The notes beneath the pieces are model-generated. The model saw only the letters and a list, made by a program, of their open reading frames with translations. It was not told the DNA's origin and did no database searches. DNA of 64,000 nt from assembly GCF_022410465.1 (NCBI RefSeq), contig NZ_JAJSON010000025.1, forward strand, positions 434,001-498,000, written 5' to 3'. Positions 1-8,932 of the stretch are shown here, in pieces (the stretch's first letter is position 1; every line of letters begins with the position of its first letter). This DNA is from Christiangramia crocea (GTDB lineage Bacteria; Bacteroidota; Bacteroidia; Flavobacteriales; Flavobacteriaceae). Both the position numbers and the translations under genes were made by a program.

Positions 1-693
1 CAGAGGCGTCTCAAAAACTTCCCAGGTCTTACCTTTATCCGGAGAATATAATACTCTGGATTTAACACCACCGGTCAGGATCCAGGTCTTATTCCCCACC
101 AGTGCAATATTCGAATTACTGGCCGCGAAGGCAGCTTCTCCTTCAGCAGCAACGGGCAAATTCTCACAATCTAATTTACTCCAGCTTTTCCCTCCATTCC
201 TGGTAATGATTATCGAGATGCAGCCATCTGTGGGATCTCCCATAGCTATACCTTCATTATCATTCCAGAATGCCATAGCATCATAAAATACCTTTTCATT
301 CTCTTCTTTATAAACAAGCTCCATTTGTCCAGAATCTCCTGTTTTATACAAAAGTGCAGGATTAGCCACACTCAGCATAAAAAAGTCATTCGCAGTGCTT
401 GCAACCGCCCTGAAATCAGGAGTTATCGTATCAAATCTCTGAACATTTGTTTTCCATGTATTGTTAGCCGAATTATAAAGGCCGTATTTGCCATTATTTC
501 CCGCAAAAGCAAGGTTCTCCCCTATTACTTCAATCGCCCTCACACTCAGCGAATCATCCACCAAAAGAATCTCGGTTTCAACCGACTCATAATATTTTGG
601 TTTAGATGTATCAATGTTTTCGGCCCCGTTTTTCTTAGGATCGTTTTTGCAGGAAAAAACCAGTAAAACCAGTAAAAAGCTTATTCTTTTCAT
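1..693 (-). CDS. BNR/Asp-box repeat lipoprotein, 3' end cut by window
   Basis: An open frame of 231 codons begins at the ATG complementary to 691-693 and runs off the left edge, so the C-terminal part is missing. The N-terminus is a short lipoprotein signal (hydrophobic LLVLLVF followed by SCK), predicting an envelope lipoprotein. At least two Asp-box-like motifs are visible (TRNGGKSW and SPDKGKTW), typical of BNR/sialidase-like or Ycf48-like beta-propellers. Proteins of this type in flavobacteria are often labelled oxidoreductase or glycosyl hydrolase, but no catalytic residues are recognisable here, so the function is unknown. A TAnnTTTG motif on the minus strand lies 16-23 bases upstream of the start. 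Confidence 0.8.
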   Translation of the reverse strand, partial: MKRISFLLVLLVFSCKNDPKKNGAENIDTSKPKYYESVETEILLVDDSLSVRAIEVIGENLAFAGNNGKYGLYNSANNTWKTNVQRFDTITPDFRAVASTANDFFMLSVANPALLYKTGDSGQMELVYKEENEKVFYDAMAFWNDNEGIAMGDPTDGCISIIITRNGGKSWSKLDCENLPVAAEGEAAFAASNSNIALVGNKTWILTGGVKSRVLYSPDKGKTWEVFETPL

Positions 694-708
694 AATCGGA
701 ATTTGCAC

Positions 709-716
709 CAAATATA
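709..716 (-). promoter_or_regulatory. Bacteroidota -7 promoter motif for the BNR lipoprotein
   Basis: Read on the minus strand this is TATATTTG, an exact match to the TAnnTTTG -7 element of Bacteroidota sigma factors. It lies just upstream of the start at 693. No clear -33 TTG was assigned. Confidence 0.5.
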
Positions 717-739
717 AATTTTTCCCGTTCAAAAAACCG

Positions 740-747
740 TAACTTTG
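740..747 (+). promoter_or_regulatory. Bacteroidota -7 promoter motif for the rRNA methyltransferase
   Basis: TAACTTTG matches TAnnTTTG exactly and lies 18 bases before the ATG at 766. An AAAGGA stretch between the two could serve as ribosome binding site. With the minus-strand motif at 709-716 it makes a compact divergent promoter region. Confidence 0.55.
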
Positions 748-765
748 CCGCTTTAAAGGAAATTT

Positions 766-1977
766 ATGCGCCTACACAGAAATCTGGTTTTCGCCACTAT
801 TGATGCTCTTGCCGAAATTTTTAATGAGGGAAACTATGCCGATAAAGTAATCGAAAAGACCCTGAAAAGAGATAAACGCTGGGGTTCCAGGGATAGAAGT
901 TTTATCGCAGAAACCACTTATGATATTGTAAGATGGAAAAGGCTTTATGCTGAGATCGCTGAAGTGAAAGAACCTTTTTCAAGAGAAGACCTTTTCAGGA
1001 TGTTCTCCGTTTGGTGTGTGCTCCGCGGTATAAAATTACCGGACTGGCCTCAATTTGATGGAACACCTGAACGCCGAATCAAAGGGAGATTTGACGAATT
1101 AAGCAAAGTAAGAAAGTTCAGGGAATCTGTACCGGACTGGCTGGATGAACTTGGAGCAAGTGAACTTGGGGATAAAACCTGGACTAAAGAGCTTCATGCA
1201 CTTAATAATCAGGCACCGGTCGTTATAAGGGCCAATAAACTTAAAACCACTCCCCAACAACTTGCAGAAATTCTGAAAGAAGAAGGTATTGAAACTTCTA
1301 ATCTCAGAAATTATCCTGAAGCCCTGGAATTAAAAGAACGAGCCAATATTTTCAGAACAAAGGCCTTTAAAGATGGTTTATTTGAAGTCCAGGATGCGAG
1401 TTCACAGAGAGTTGCTGAATTTCTTAACGTTGAACCCGGAATGAGGGTGGTGGATACCTGTGCCGGCGCTGGTGGAAAAACTTTGCACCTGGCAGCCTTA
1501 ATGGAAAACAAGGGCCAGATCATCGCTCTGGATATCTATGGAAATAAACTTAAAGAATTAAAACGCCGGGCGAAGCGTGCCGGTGCGCATAATATAGATA
1601 CCAGAAGTATCGAATCCACTAAAGTCATCAAAAAATTATATAACACTGCAGACAGGGTTCTTATAGATGCTCCCTGTAGTGGATTGGGTGTCTTAAGCCG
1701 TAATCCCGATGCAAAATGGAAGTTACAGCCGGAGTTTATTGAAAATATCAGGAATACACAGATCGAGATCCTTCAAAAATATTCTAGAATGGTAAAAAAA
1801 GGAGGCCAGCTGGTATATGCCACCTGCTCTATCCTCCCTTCAGAAAACCAGCAACAGGTACAGAGATTTCTGAAATCTGAAGAAGGAGCTAAGTTCAAAC
1901 TTAAAAAGGAAAAAAACATCCTTTCCAGCGAAAGTGGTTATGACGGATTTTATATGGCCCTGCTGGAAAAAAAATGA
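766..1977 (+). CDS. RsmB/NOL1-type 16S rRNA (cytosine-5)-methyltransferase
   Basis: This is a 403-residue SAM-dependent RNA m5C methyltransferase acting on rRNA in the cytoplasm. The SAM-binding motif I (VVDTCAGAGGKT) is at about residues 228-239. The two hallmark cysteines of the family are present: motif IV DAPCSGLG (Cys304) and motif VI YATCSILP (Cys354, the usual nucleophile). The N-terminal ~140 residues form the helical RNA-binding region seen in RsmB-like proteins, though the match to the NusB-like domain is loose. It is complete and starts at an ATG preceded by a good promoter motif. Which cytosine it modifies cannot be told from sequence, so RsmB versus RsmF is left open. Confidence 0.9.
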   Translation: MRLHRNLVFATIDALAEIFNEGNYADKVIEKTLKRDKRWGSRDRSFIAETTYDIVRWKRLYAEIAEVKEPFSREDLFRMFSVWCVLRGIKLPDWPQFDGTPERRIKGRFDELSKVRKFRESVPDWLDELGASELGDKTWTKELHALNNQAPVVIRANKLKTTPQQLAEILKEEGIETSNLRNYPEALELKERANIFRTKAFKDGLFEVQDASSQRVAEFLNVEPGMRVVDTCAGAGGKTLHLAALMENKGQIIALDIYGNKLKELKRRAKRAGAHNIDTRSIESTKVIKKLYNTADRVLIDAPCSGLGVLSRNPDAKWKLQPEFIENIRNTQIEILQKYSRMVKKGGQLVYATCSILPSENQQQVQRFLKSEEGAKFKLKKEKNILSSESGYDGFYMALLEKK

Positions 1978-2001
1978 ATTAATGGAAGTCTTACCTGATT
2001 T

Positions 2002-2577
2002 TTAAAATTTAGACTCATAGCTGATAGATTGAAGTAAAAGACTTTCGTTTGGACCGTGAGTGAAGCTTCCCGTGACGTTTTCCTGAGTCTCTAAATCTTC
2101 CGATAGGGTTTCACATATACTACCGCAATCTATCTTATATTCATTAAGAAGATAGAGCTCATCCCCGGATTTAGTTACAAAATTTTCACCAAAGGATTTT
2201 AGATAAATCTTAAAGTTTTCTCCTTCAGGAGCCTTTTGTTTAGACCTAACGCTTATGAGTATGTATCTTGCTGAAGAAGCATCCTGAGGCGGATTTTCGA
2301 CAGTTTCTTTCCTTACTTTCAGATCATAGATATAACCTGGTTCGTATTCAAAACCCAGAATTTCATCATACATATACGTCCATTTTTCCCCTCCTATTGC
2401 CTCATCTTCCTGCACAAGGTAGACCAGCTGAAGAGCTTCACCTACCCCGGTTTGTTTAAAATGATTGATCCTCATATCAAGATTCTCAAAGTCTGCATTG
2501 ACGTCAATCATTGAACAGGATTTAAAGGCAAAGAACGTAAGCAATGCCAAAAGGATGATATGAAATTTAAGATGCAT
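2002..2577 (-). CDS. DUF4377-type lipoprotein
   Basis: The protein has 191 residues when started at the ATG complementary to 2575-2577, where a hydrophobic signal (LLALLTFFAF) ending in a cysteine begins. An upstream in-frame start at 2613 would add 12 residues with no signal character. The centre carries the DUF4377 pattern: a Trp-containing segment, then DEILGFEYEPGYIYDL, then NPPQDASSARYILISV. Family members are small envelope lipoproteins, sometimes fused to META/HslJ domains, of unknown function. It is convergent with the methyltransferase with only 24 bases between stops, and no terminator hairpin was seen there. Confidence 0.75.
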   Translation of the reverse strand: MHLKFHIILLALLTFFAFKSCSMIDVNADFENLDMRINHFKQTGVGEALQLVYLVQEDEAIGGEKWTYMYDEILGFEYEPGYIYDLKVRKETVENPPQDASSARYILISVRSKQKAPEGENFKIYLKSFGENFVTKSGDELYLLNEYKIDCGSICETLSEDLETQENVTGSFTHGPNESLLLQSISYESKF

Positions 2578-2673
2578 AGGATGATTTTTGACTGACATAC
2601 AAAAGATAATCATTAATCAAGTAAAATAAAATTTAACTTTCTTAAATTATTTACTCTACCCAAGAAAAAATCA

Positions 2674-2681
2674 TAAATTTG
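2674..2681 (+). promoter_or_regulatory. Bacteroidota -7 promoter motif for purL
   Basis: TAAATTTG is an exact TAnnTTTG match 31 bases before the purL ATG at 2713, so purL probably has its own promoter and a short leader. Confidence 0.5.
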
Positions 2682-2712
2682 TGCCTTTCAAAAACAACAC
2701 AAAATATAATAG

Positions 2713-5700
2713 ATGATCCTTTTCTTCGGAAACCAAACCACGAAGGTTTTTGCTGTAGAGACCCACTCAGAACTTTCAGCTCAGGAAATCGCTAAATTGA
2801 ACTGGCTTTTCGGAAATACTCAACAAATAAATAAATCTGCCCTGGCAGATTTTTTTGTTGGTCCCCGTGCCGCCATGATTACTCCCTGGAGTACCAATGC
2901 TGTGGAAATAACCCAGAATATGGGGATTCACGGACTTATTCGGATAGAGGAGTTTCTGAGGGTAGATGAGCATTTTCATGATTACGACCCTATGCTTTCA
3001 CAGAAATATGAGGGACTGGATCAGGATATTTTTGATATACATATCAACCCCGCTCCTATTATTGAAGTTAATGATATTGAGGCTTTCAACCAGCAGGAAG
3101 GTCTTGCATTGAATATTGAAGAAGTGGCTTACCTGCAGGGTCTGGCAGACAAACTGGGAAGAAAACTTACAGATTCTGAAGTTTTCGGGTTTTCTCAGGT
3201 AAATTCAGAGCATTGCCGACATAAAATATTCAATGGAACCTTTGTGATAGACGGTGAAGAAAAACCGGTGTCCCTATTTAAACTTATCAGAAAGACTTCC
3301 GAAGAGCATCCCAACGAAATAGTTTCAGCCTATAAAGATAATGTGGCCTTTGTAAAGGGACCAAAAGTGGAACAATTTGCCCCTAAATCGGCAGATATTC
3401 CGGACTATTACGAAAACAAGGATTTTGATTCCGTGATCTCCCTGAAAGCTGAAACACATAATTTCCCTACCACTGTTGAACCTTTCAACGGGGCGGCAAC
3501 AGGTAGTGGTGGTGAGATACGCGACAGGCTTGCCGGAGGAAAAGGTTCCCTCCCACTTGCAGGAACCGCAGTGTATATGACTTCTTACTCCCGTCTTGAA
3601 AAAGACAGAAAATGGGAGAATGGGATGAAAGAAAGGGAATGGTTATATCAGACTCCTATGGATATTCTGATAAAAGCATCCAACGGGGCTTCCGATTTTG
3701 GAAATAAATTCGGGCAGCCACTTATTTCCGGTTCAGTTCTAACCTTCGAGCATTCTGAACATGATCGTGCCCTCGGATATGATAAGGTTATTATGCTTGC
3801 CGGCGGTATTGGATATGGAAAGGCCAGCCAGGCTAAAAAAGATGTTCCGAATAAAGGTGATAAAATAGTTGTACTTGGTGGTGAAAACTATCGTATCGGG
3901 ATGGGTGGTGCTGCTGTTTCTTCAGCTGATACAGGAGAGTTCAGTAGCGGAATTGAACTTAACGCCATTCAGCGATCCAACCCTGAAATGCAGAAACGTG
4001 CCGCTAATGCCGTGCGCGGAATGGTAGAAGCCGATGTGAACCCAATTGTTTCCATTCACGATCACGGTGCAGGCGGACATTTGAACTGTCTTAGCGAACT
4101 GGTAGAAGAAAAAGGAGGAAAGATAGATCTTGATGCTCTTCCTGTTGGAGACCCTACCCTTTCAGCAAAAGAGATCATTGGGAACGAATCGCAGGAACGT
4201 ATGGGACTCGTGATAGGTAAGGCCGAAATTGAAAAACTGAAACGAGTTGCCGACAGGGAGCGTTCTCCAATGTATGAGGTTGGTGACGTGACCGGGGATT
4301 ACCGTTTTACTTTTGAAGGTAAGAAATCAGGTCAAAAACCTATGGATCTTGATCTATCAGACATGTTTGGTAGTTCTCCCAAAACGGTAATGACCGATAA
4401 TACAATAAAAAGGAAGTATTCAGAGGTTGAATACCAGACCTCAAAAATACATGACTATCTGAATCAGGTGCTTCAACTGGAAGCCGTAGCCTGTAAAGAC
4501 TGGCTTACCAATAAGGTAGACCGGTGTGTTTCGGGAAGAGTGGCAAAGCAGCAGACTGCAGGGCCGCTTCAATTACCGCTTAATAACTGTGGTGTTATGG
4601 CGCTTGATTATAAAGGAAAAGAAGGAGTTGCCACTTCAATTGGCCACTCCCCTGTATCGGCTCTTGTAGACCCGGTGGCCGGTTCAAAGAATTCAATTGC
4701 TGAATCTCTTTCAAATATCGTATGGGCACCGCTTGAAAAAGGATTAAAATCCATCTCACTTTCAGCCAACTGGATGTGGCCCTGTAATAATGAAGGGGAA
4801 GACGCCAGACTTTATGAAGCCGTTGAAGGAGTTTCCAAATTTGCAATTTCCCTTGGCATAAACGTTCCCACAGGAAAGGATTCACTTTCCATGAAACAGA
4901 GGTATAAGGATGGAGAGGTCATCTCCCCGGGTACAGTTATTATATCTGCGGCAGGACATTGTGATGATATTCGAAAAGTAGTAGAACCAGTTCTACAAAA
5001 GAAAGGTGGAGATATTTATTATATCAACCTGTCACAGGATAAATTTAAACTTGGAGGTTCTTCTTTCGCTCAGATCCTGAATAAAGTAGGAAACGAAGTT
5101 CCAACTATCCAGAATAACAAAAAGTTCGCTGAAACCTTCAATACCATCCAGGAGCTTATCAAAAAGGATTTGATCCTTGCCGGGCATGATGTTGCTTCGG
5201 GTGGCCTCATAACTACACTGCTGGAAATGTGCTTTGCCGATGTTGATCTTTCCGCAGACCTTGATCTTTCGGCATTGAATGAAAAAGATATTGTAAAACT
5301 TCTTTTCAATGAAAACTGCGGAATAGTTTTCCAGGCGAAAGATGCTTCAGTTGAAGATATCCTGAAAGAAAAGAATATCGAATTCTATAATATAGGTAAG
5401 GTTACTGAAGGAAAAGAACTGAAAATAAGAAATACAGGCGCTAATCTGAGCTTCAATATACCTGAACTCAGAGATACCTGGTATAAGACCTCGTTCTTGC
5501 TTGACGAAAGGCAAAGCGGGATAGATAAGGCTACTGAGCGCTATCATAATTATAAGGAGCAGCCGCTTGAATTTAAATTCCCTGAACATTTCACCGGAAA
5601 ACTGCCACAGATAGATTCTTCTAAACCTCGTATAAAGGCAGCTATCATCCGTGAAAAAGGATCAAACTCCGAAAGGGAAATGGCCCGTGCGATGCACCTT

Positions 5701-6378
5701 GCCGGCTTCGATGTAAAGGATGTCCATATGACCGATCTGATTACTGGAAGGGAAACCCTGGAAGATATTCAGTTCATCGCTGCAGTTGGAGGCTTCTCGA
5801 ACTCAGATGTACTTGGAAGTGCGAAGGGTTGGGCAGGCGCATTCCTGTATAACGAAAAGGCGAAAACTGCCCTGGATAATTTCTTTGCCAGAAAAGATAC
5901 CCTCTCGTTAGGAGTTTGTAATGGCTGCCAGTTGTTCATTGAACTTGGGCTGATCAACCCGGATCATGACCAGAAACCAAAAATGCTACATAACGAATCA
6001 CATAAATTCGAATGTAATTTCACTTCTGTTGAAATTCAGAAAAATGATTCAGTAATGCTCTCGACCCTTGCCGGAAGCAAGCTTGGTATCTGGGCAGCTC
6101 ATGGTGAAGGTAAGTTCAGCTTCCCTTATGAAGAGGAGAAATATAAGATCGTTGGGAAATACGGATATGAAGGATATCCTGCCAACCCTAACGGATCTCA
6201 TTATAATACGGCTATTCTCACCGATGATACCGGAAGACATCTGGTAATGATGCCTCATTTAGAGCGATCTACCTTCCAGTGGAACTGGGCTTATTATCCC
6301 AAAGGAAGAAAAGATGAAGTCTCGCCATGGCTGGAAGGATTTGTAAATGCCAGAAAATGGCTGGAAAAAAATAAGTGA
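2713..6378 (+). CDS. purL: Phosphoribosylformylglycinamidine synthase, large fused form
   Basis: This is the fourth step of purine synthesis: FGAR, glutamine and ATP give FGAM. At 1221 residues it is the long PurL, with synthetase and glutaminase fused, as in proteobacteria and many Bacteroidetes rather than the split PurSLQ form. The N-terminus MILFFGNQTTKVFAV is family-like. The PurM-like synthetase region contains HNFPTTVEPFNGAATGSGG. The C-terminal class I glutamine amidotransferase has its nucleophile in GVCNGCQ (first Cys, about residue 1069) and the HGEGKF histidine at about 1130. It is a single-gene unit followed by a strong terminator. No other purine genes are in the window. Confidence 0.97.
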   Translation: MILFFGNQTTKVFAVETHSELSAQEIAKLNWLFGNTQQINKSALADFFVGPRAAMITPWSTNAVEITQNMGIHGLIRIEEFLRVDEHFHDYDPMLSQKYEGLDQDIFDIHINPAPIIEVNDIEAFNQQEGLALNIEEVAYLQGLADKLGRKLTDSEVFGFSQVNSEHCRHKIFNGTFVIDGEEKPVSLFKLIRKTSEEHPNEIVSAYKDNVAFVKGPKVEQFAPKSADIPDYYENKDFDSVISLKAETHNFPTTVEPFNGAATGSGGEIRDRLAGGKGSLPLAGTAVYMTSYSRLEKDRKWENGMKEREWLYQTPMDILIKASNGASDFGNKFGQPLISGSVLTFEHSEHDRALGYDKVIMLAGGIGYGKASQAKKDVPNKGDKIVVLGGENYRIGMGGAAVSSADTGEFSSGIELNAIQRSNPEMQKRAANAVRGMVEADVNPIVSIHDHGAGGHLNCLSELVEEKGGKIDLDALPVGDPTLSAKEIIGNESQERMGLVIGKAEIEKLKRVADRERSPMYEVGDVTGDYRFTFEGKKSGQKPMDLDLSDMFGSSPKTVMTDNTIKRKYSEVEYQTSKIHDYLNQVLQLEAVACKDWLTNKVDRCVSGRVAKQQTAGPLQLPLNNCGVMALDYKGKEGVATSIGHSPVSALVDPVAGSKNSIAESLSNIVWAPLEKGLKSISLSANWMWPCNNEGEDARLYEAVEGVSKFAISLGINVPTGKDSLSMKQRYKDGEVISPGTVIISAAGHCDDIRKVVEPVLQKKGGDIYYINLSQDKFKLGGSSFAQILNKVGNEVPTIQNNKKFAETFNTIQELIKKDLILAGHDVASGGLITTLLEMCFADVDLSADLDLSALNEKDIVKLLFNENCGIVFQAKDASVEDILKEKNIEFYNIGKVTEGKELKIRNTGANLSFNIPELRDTWYKTSFLLDERQSGIDKATERYHNYKEQPLEFKFPEHFTGKLPQIDSSKPRIKAAIIREKGSNSEREMARAMHLAGFDVKDVHMTDLITGRETLEDIQFIAAVGGFSNSDVLGSAKGWAGAFLYNEKAKTALDNFFARKDTLSLGVCNGCQLFIELGLINPDHDQKPKMLHNESHKFECNFTSVEIQKNDSVMLSTLAGSKLGIWAAHGEGKFSFPYEEEKYKIVGKYGYEGYPANPNGSHYNTAILTDDTGRHLVMMPHLERSTFQWNWAYYPKGRKDEVSPWLEGFVNARKWLEKNK

Positions 6379-6396
6379 TATTTTATCTAATAAATT

Positions 6397-6427
6397 GAAG
6401 GGATGTTAAAAACATCCCTTCTTTTTT
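6397..6427 (+). terminator. Rho-independent terminator after purL
   Basis: An 11-bp perfect stem (GAAGGGATGTT with AACATCCCTTC) around a short A-rich loop is followed by a run of T. It starts 18 bases after the purL stop. Confidence 0.9.
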
Positions 6428-6493
6428 AAAAGATCGATTTGAAGTAGCCCTCTTTTTTGCTATTTTGCAAGGGATATTTAATTGATCAACTTC

Positions 6494-8275
6494 ATGAACG
6501 ATATAAAAAGACTCTTTGACTTTCCATATTTTCAACTTGAGAATCATCCTTTAGAGGAAGCATTCGGAACTAAATATAATGGAGAGTGGCAAACTATTTC
6601 CACACAACAATACATTGACCAGGCAAATACAATAAGCCGGGGGCTTTTGAGATTAGGTGTTAAACCTAATGATAAGATAGCGGTGATCTCCACAAACAAC
6701 AGGACAGAATGGAATGTGATGGATATTGGGATCCTTCAGATAGGTGCTCAAAATGTTCCTATCTACCCTACTATTTCAGAAGAAGATTATGAGTATGTCT
6801 TAAATCACAGTGAGGCTATCTACTGTTTCGTTTCAGATGAAGAAGTACTTAAAAAAGTAAATAGTATCAAGGCGAATACGAAATTAAAAGAAATATACAG
6901 CTTTGATAGTTTGAACGATTGTAAAAACTGGACTGAAATACTGGATGAAGGAAAAGACAAGGCGAACCAGGATGAGGTAGAAAAGTTGAAAAAATCAGTG
7001 AAGCCAGATGATCTTGCTACGCTAATATATACTTCAGGAACAACAGGAAGACCAAAAGGGGTAATGCTTAGCCATGAAAATATCGTGAGCAATGTGCTTG
7101 GAAGTGCGCCCCGTGTTCCATTTGAAACTGGAACATACGTGTCCCTGAGTTTTCTACCCGTTTGCCATATCTTTGAAAGAATGATCCTTTATCTGTATCA
7201 GTATTATTCGGTTTCGGTCTATTTTGCCGAATCTATAGATAAGATAAGTGACAACCTTAAAGAGGTAAAACCCCATGTTATTACTGCAGTTCCGAGACTG
7301 CTGGAAAAGGTATATGATAAGATCGTGGCCAAAGGTTCTACCTTAAGCGGAATAAAACAAAAATTATTCTACTGGGCTATTGAACTGGGGCTGGAATATG
7401 AGCCTTATGGAGCGAATGGATGGTGGTATGAATTCAGACTGGGCATTGCGCGTAAGCTTATATTCTCCAAATGGAAAGAAGGCCTTGGAGGAAATATAGA
7501 GCTTATTGTATCTGGAAGTGCCGCTTTACAACCAAGACTCGCGAGGGTTTTCGCTGCGGCGGGAATTCCGGTTATGGAAGGCTACGGATTGACCGAAACT
7601 TCTCCCGTTATAGCTGTAAATGATGAACGTAATCATGGTTTCAGAATTGGAACAGTTGGAAAACCTCTTGACAATGTAGATGTCAAAATTGCCGAAGATG
7701 GTGAGATCCTGGCAAAGGGACCAAATATCATGAAGGGATATTATAAGGACAAAGAAAAGACTGATGAAGTCCTGGAGTCTGATGGTTTCTTTCATACCGG
7801 AGATATAGGTGAAGTTGATAAAGACGGTTTCCTTAGGATCACCGATCGAAAAAAAGAGATGTTCAAGACCTCGGGAGGTAAATATGTTGCCCCGCAGTTA
7901 ATCGAAAATACTATGAAGCAGTCCCGTTTCATTGAACAGATCATGGTTGTGGGTGACGGGGAAAAAATGCCTGCGGCCCTCATACAGCCAAATTTTGAAT
8001 TCATTGAAGAATGGGCCCGCCGTAAAAATATAGATCTGGGTGATGGTAGTGAAGAGAATATTGCCAGTAATGATCTGGTTAGAGAGCGCATTCAGGAAGA
8101 AGTTGACTTCTACAATCAGAAGTTCGGTAAATGGGAGCAGGTTAAAACATTTGCATTGACACCCGAAGCATGGACTGTTGAAGGAGAACACCTCACTCCT
8201 ACTATGAAATTGAAACGGCGTAATATTCGGGATAAATATCACGACTTATATGAAAAGCTGTACGACCGCTTTTAA
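6494..8275 (+). CDS. Long-chain fatty acid--CoA ligase (AMP-forming)
   Basis: This 593-residue adenylate-forming enzyme activates long-chain fatty acids to acyl-CoA with ATP, feeding the beta-oxidation operon that follows. The P-loop-like motif YTSGTTGRPKGVM is at about residues 179-191. Further on are the GYGLTETSP motif, the FHTGDIG hinge region with its aspartate, and the DRKKEMFKTSGGKYV block with the catalytic-lysine-type C-terminal subdomain. The ATG at 6494 gives MNDIKRLFDFPYF, which matches the usual start of flavobacterial homologues. A TTG at 6482 would add four residues and is less likely. It is transcribed separately from marR, since a terminator lies between them. Confidence 0.93.
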   Translation: MNDIKRLFDFPYFQLENHPLEEAFGTKYNGEWQTISTQQYIDQANTISRGLLRLGVKPNDKIAVISTNNRTEWNVMDIGILQIGAQNVPIYPTISEEDYEYVLNHSEAIYCFVSDEEVLKKVNSIKANTKLKEIYSFDSLNDCKNWTEILDEGKDKANQDEVEKLKKSVKPDDLATLIYTSGTTGRPKGVMLSHENIVSNVLGSAPRVPFETGTYVSLSFLPVCHIFERMILYLYQYYSVSVYFAESIDKISDNLKEVKPHVITAVPRLLEKVYDKIVAKGSTLSGIKQKLFYWAIELGLEYEPYGANGWWYEFRLGIARKLIFSKWKEGLGGNIELIVSGSAALQPRLARVFAAAGIPVMEGYGLTETSPVIAVNDERNHGFRIGTVGKPLDNVDVKIAEDGEILAKGPNIMKGYYKDKEKTDEVLESDGFFHTGDIGEVDKDGFLRITDRKKEMFKTSGGKYVAPQLIENTMKQSRFIEQIMVVGDGEKMPAALIQPNFEFIEEWARRKNIDLGDGSEENIASNDLVRERIQEEVDFYNQKFGKWEQVKTFALTPEAWTVEGEHLTPTMKLKRRNIRDKYHDLYEKLYDRF

Positions 8276-8300
8276 TTGAAGCTTTGAAATTTTAATAATA

Positions 8301-8330
8301 AAAACTCCTCCCGACCAGAGGAGTTTTTTT
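8301..8330 (+). terminator. Rho-independent terminator after the acyl-CoA ligase
   Basis: A 10-bp stem (AAAACTCCTC with GAGGAGTTTT) with a short loop runs into a T tract. It separates the ligase from the marR-fad operon. Confidence 0.88.
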
Positions 8331-8384
8331 GTTTTAACAAATTCTGAAGCATTAAATAGGAAAATTAATAATTTTAAATAATTT

Positions 8385-8402
8385 TATTATGCATGCATAA
8401 TA
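8385..8402. promoter_or_regulatory. 18-bp perfect palindrome, probable MarR operator
   Basis: TATTATGCATGCATAATA is a perfect inverted repeat without spacer. It lies 9 bases upstream of the TAnnTTTG motif of the marR-fad operon, so a protein bound here would cover the space between the -33 and -7 elements. Size and symmetry fit MarR-family operators, and the first gene of the operon is a MarR regulator. That suggests autoregulation and control of beta-oxidation, probably relieved by acyl-CoA. This assignment is inferred from position. Confidence 0.6.
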
Positions 8403-8410
8403 TTTTTTCA

Positions 8411-8418
8411 TAACTTTG
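8411..8418 (+). promoter_or_regulatory. Bacteroidota -7 promoter motif of the marR-fad operon
   Basis: TAACTTTG is an exact TAnnTTTG match 19 bases before the ATG of the MarR gene and directly downstream of the palindrome at 8385-8402. Confidence 0.6.
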
Positions 8419-8436
8419 GATTCATTGATATTTAAA

Positions 8437-8889
8437 ATGAAAGAAAAGACAATAGACTATGTGTTACGAGCCACCTGGATGGCCGTTTCAAAAATGTACA
8501 ACGAAGAAGCCGGTAAGGCCGGGAGTACAATGGCAACAGGTTTTGCCCTTTTAAGCATAGATCCAGAAGAAGGAACACCTTCCACTTCACTTGGCCCTAA
8601 AATGGGGATGGAAGCTACAAGCCTGTCAAGGATCCTTAAGTCCATGGAAGAAAAAGGACTCATTATAAGGAAGAAGAATCCACATGATGGCCGCAGTGTT
8701 CTTATTCATCTCACTGAATTCGGCAAAGAGATGAGGGATTATTCCAAGCGGGTGGTACTTCGCTTTGACGAAGCAGTAAAAGAAGCGGTTTCAGAGAAAG
8801 ACCTGCATACCTTTATTGAAGTGGCCAATACCATAATGAACCTCATCAACGAGAAAAAGGTATATACCGAAGAGATCAAAATAAAATAG
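8437..8889 (+). CDS. MarR family transcriptional regulator of fatty acid degradation
   Basis: A 150-residue winged-helix regulator. The core has the MarR pattern: the recognition helix region with GMEATSLSRILKSMEEKGLI at about residues 57-76, and the beta-wing motif KKNPHDGRSVLIHLTEFGKEM. The ATG at 8437 is chosen because the promoter motif at 8411-8418 overlaps the alternative TTG start at 8416. It is the first gene of an operon with three beta-oxidation genes, so a role as acyl-CoA-responsive repressor is likely by context. The ligand cannot be read from the sequence. Confidence 0.9.
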   Translation: MKEKTIDYVLRATWMAVSKMYNEEAGKAGSTMATGFALLSIDPEEGTPSTSLGPKMGMEATSLSRILKSMEEKGLIIRKKNPHDGRSVLIHLTEFGKEMRDYSKRVVLRFDEAVKEAVSEKDLHTFIEVANTIMNLINEKKVYTEEIKIK

Positions 8890-8932
8890 TCTCATAGAAA
8901 AATGAGAGTAAAAAATAAATTAAAACCAACAA

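Noticed and set aside
325-666. 113-codon plus-strand reading frame at the left end
   Set aside because: It is antisense to the cut BNR lipoprotein, has no family features and no promoter or plausible ribosome site. The minus-strand frame has a lipobox and Asp-box motifs.
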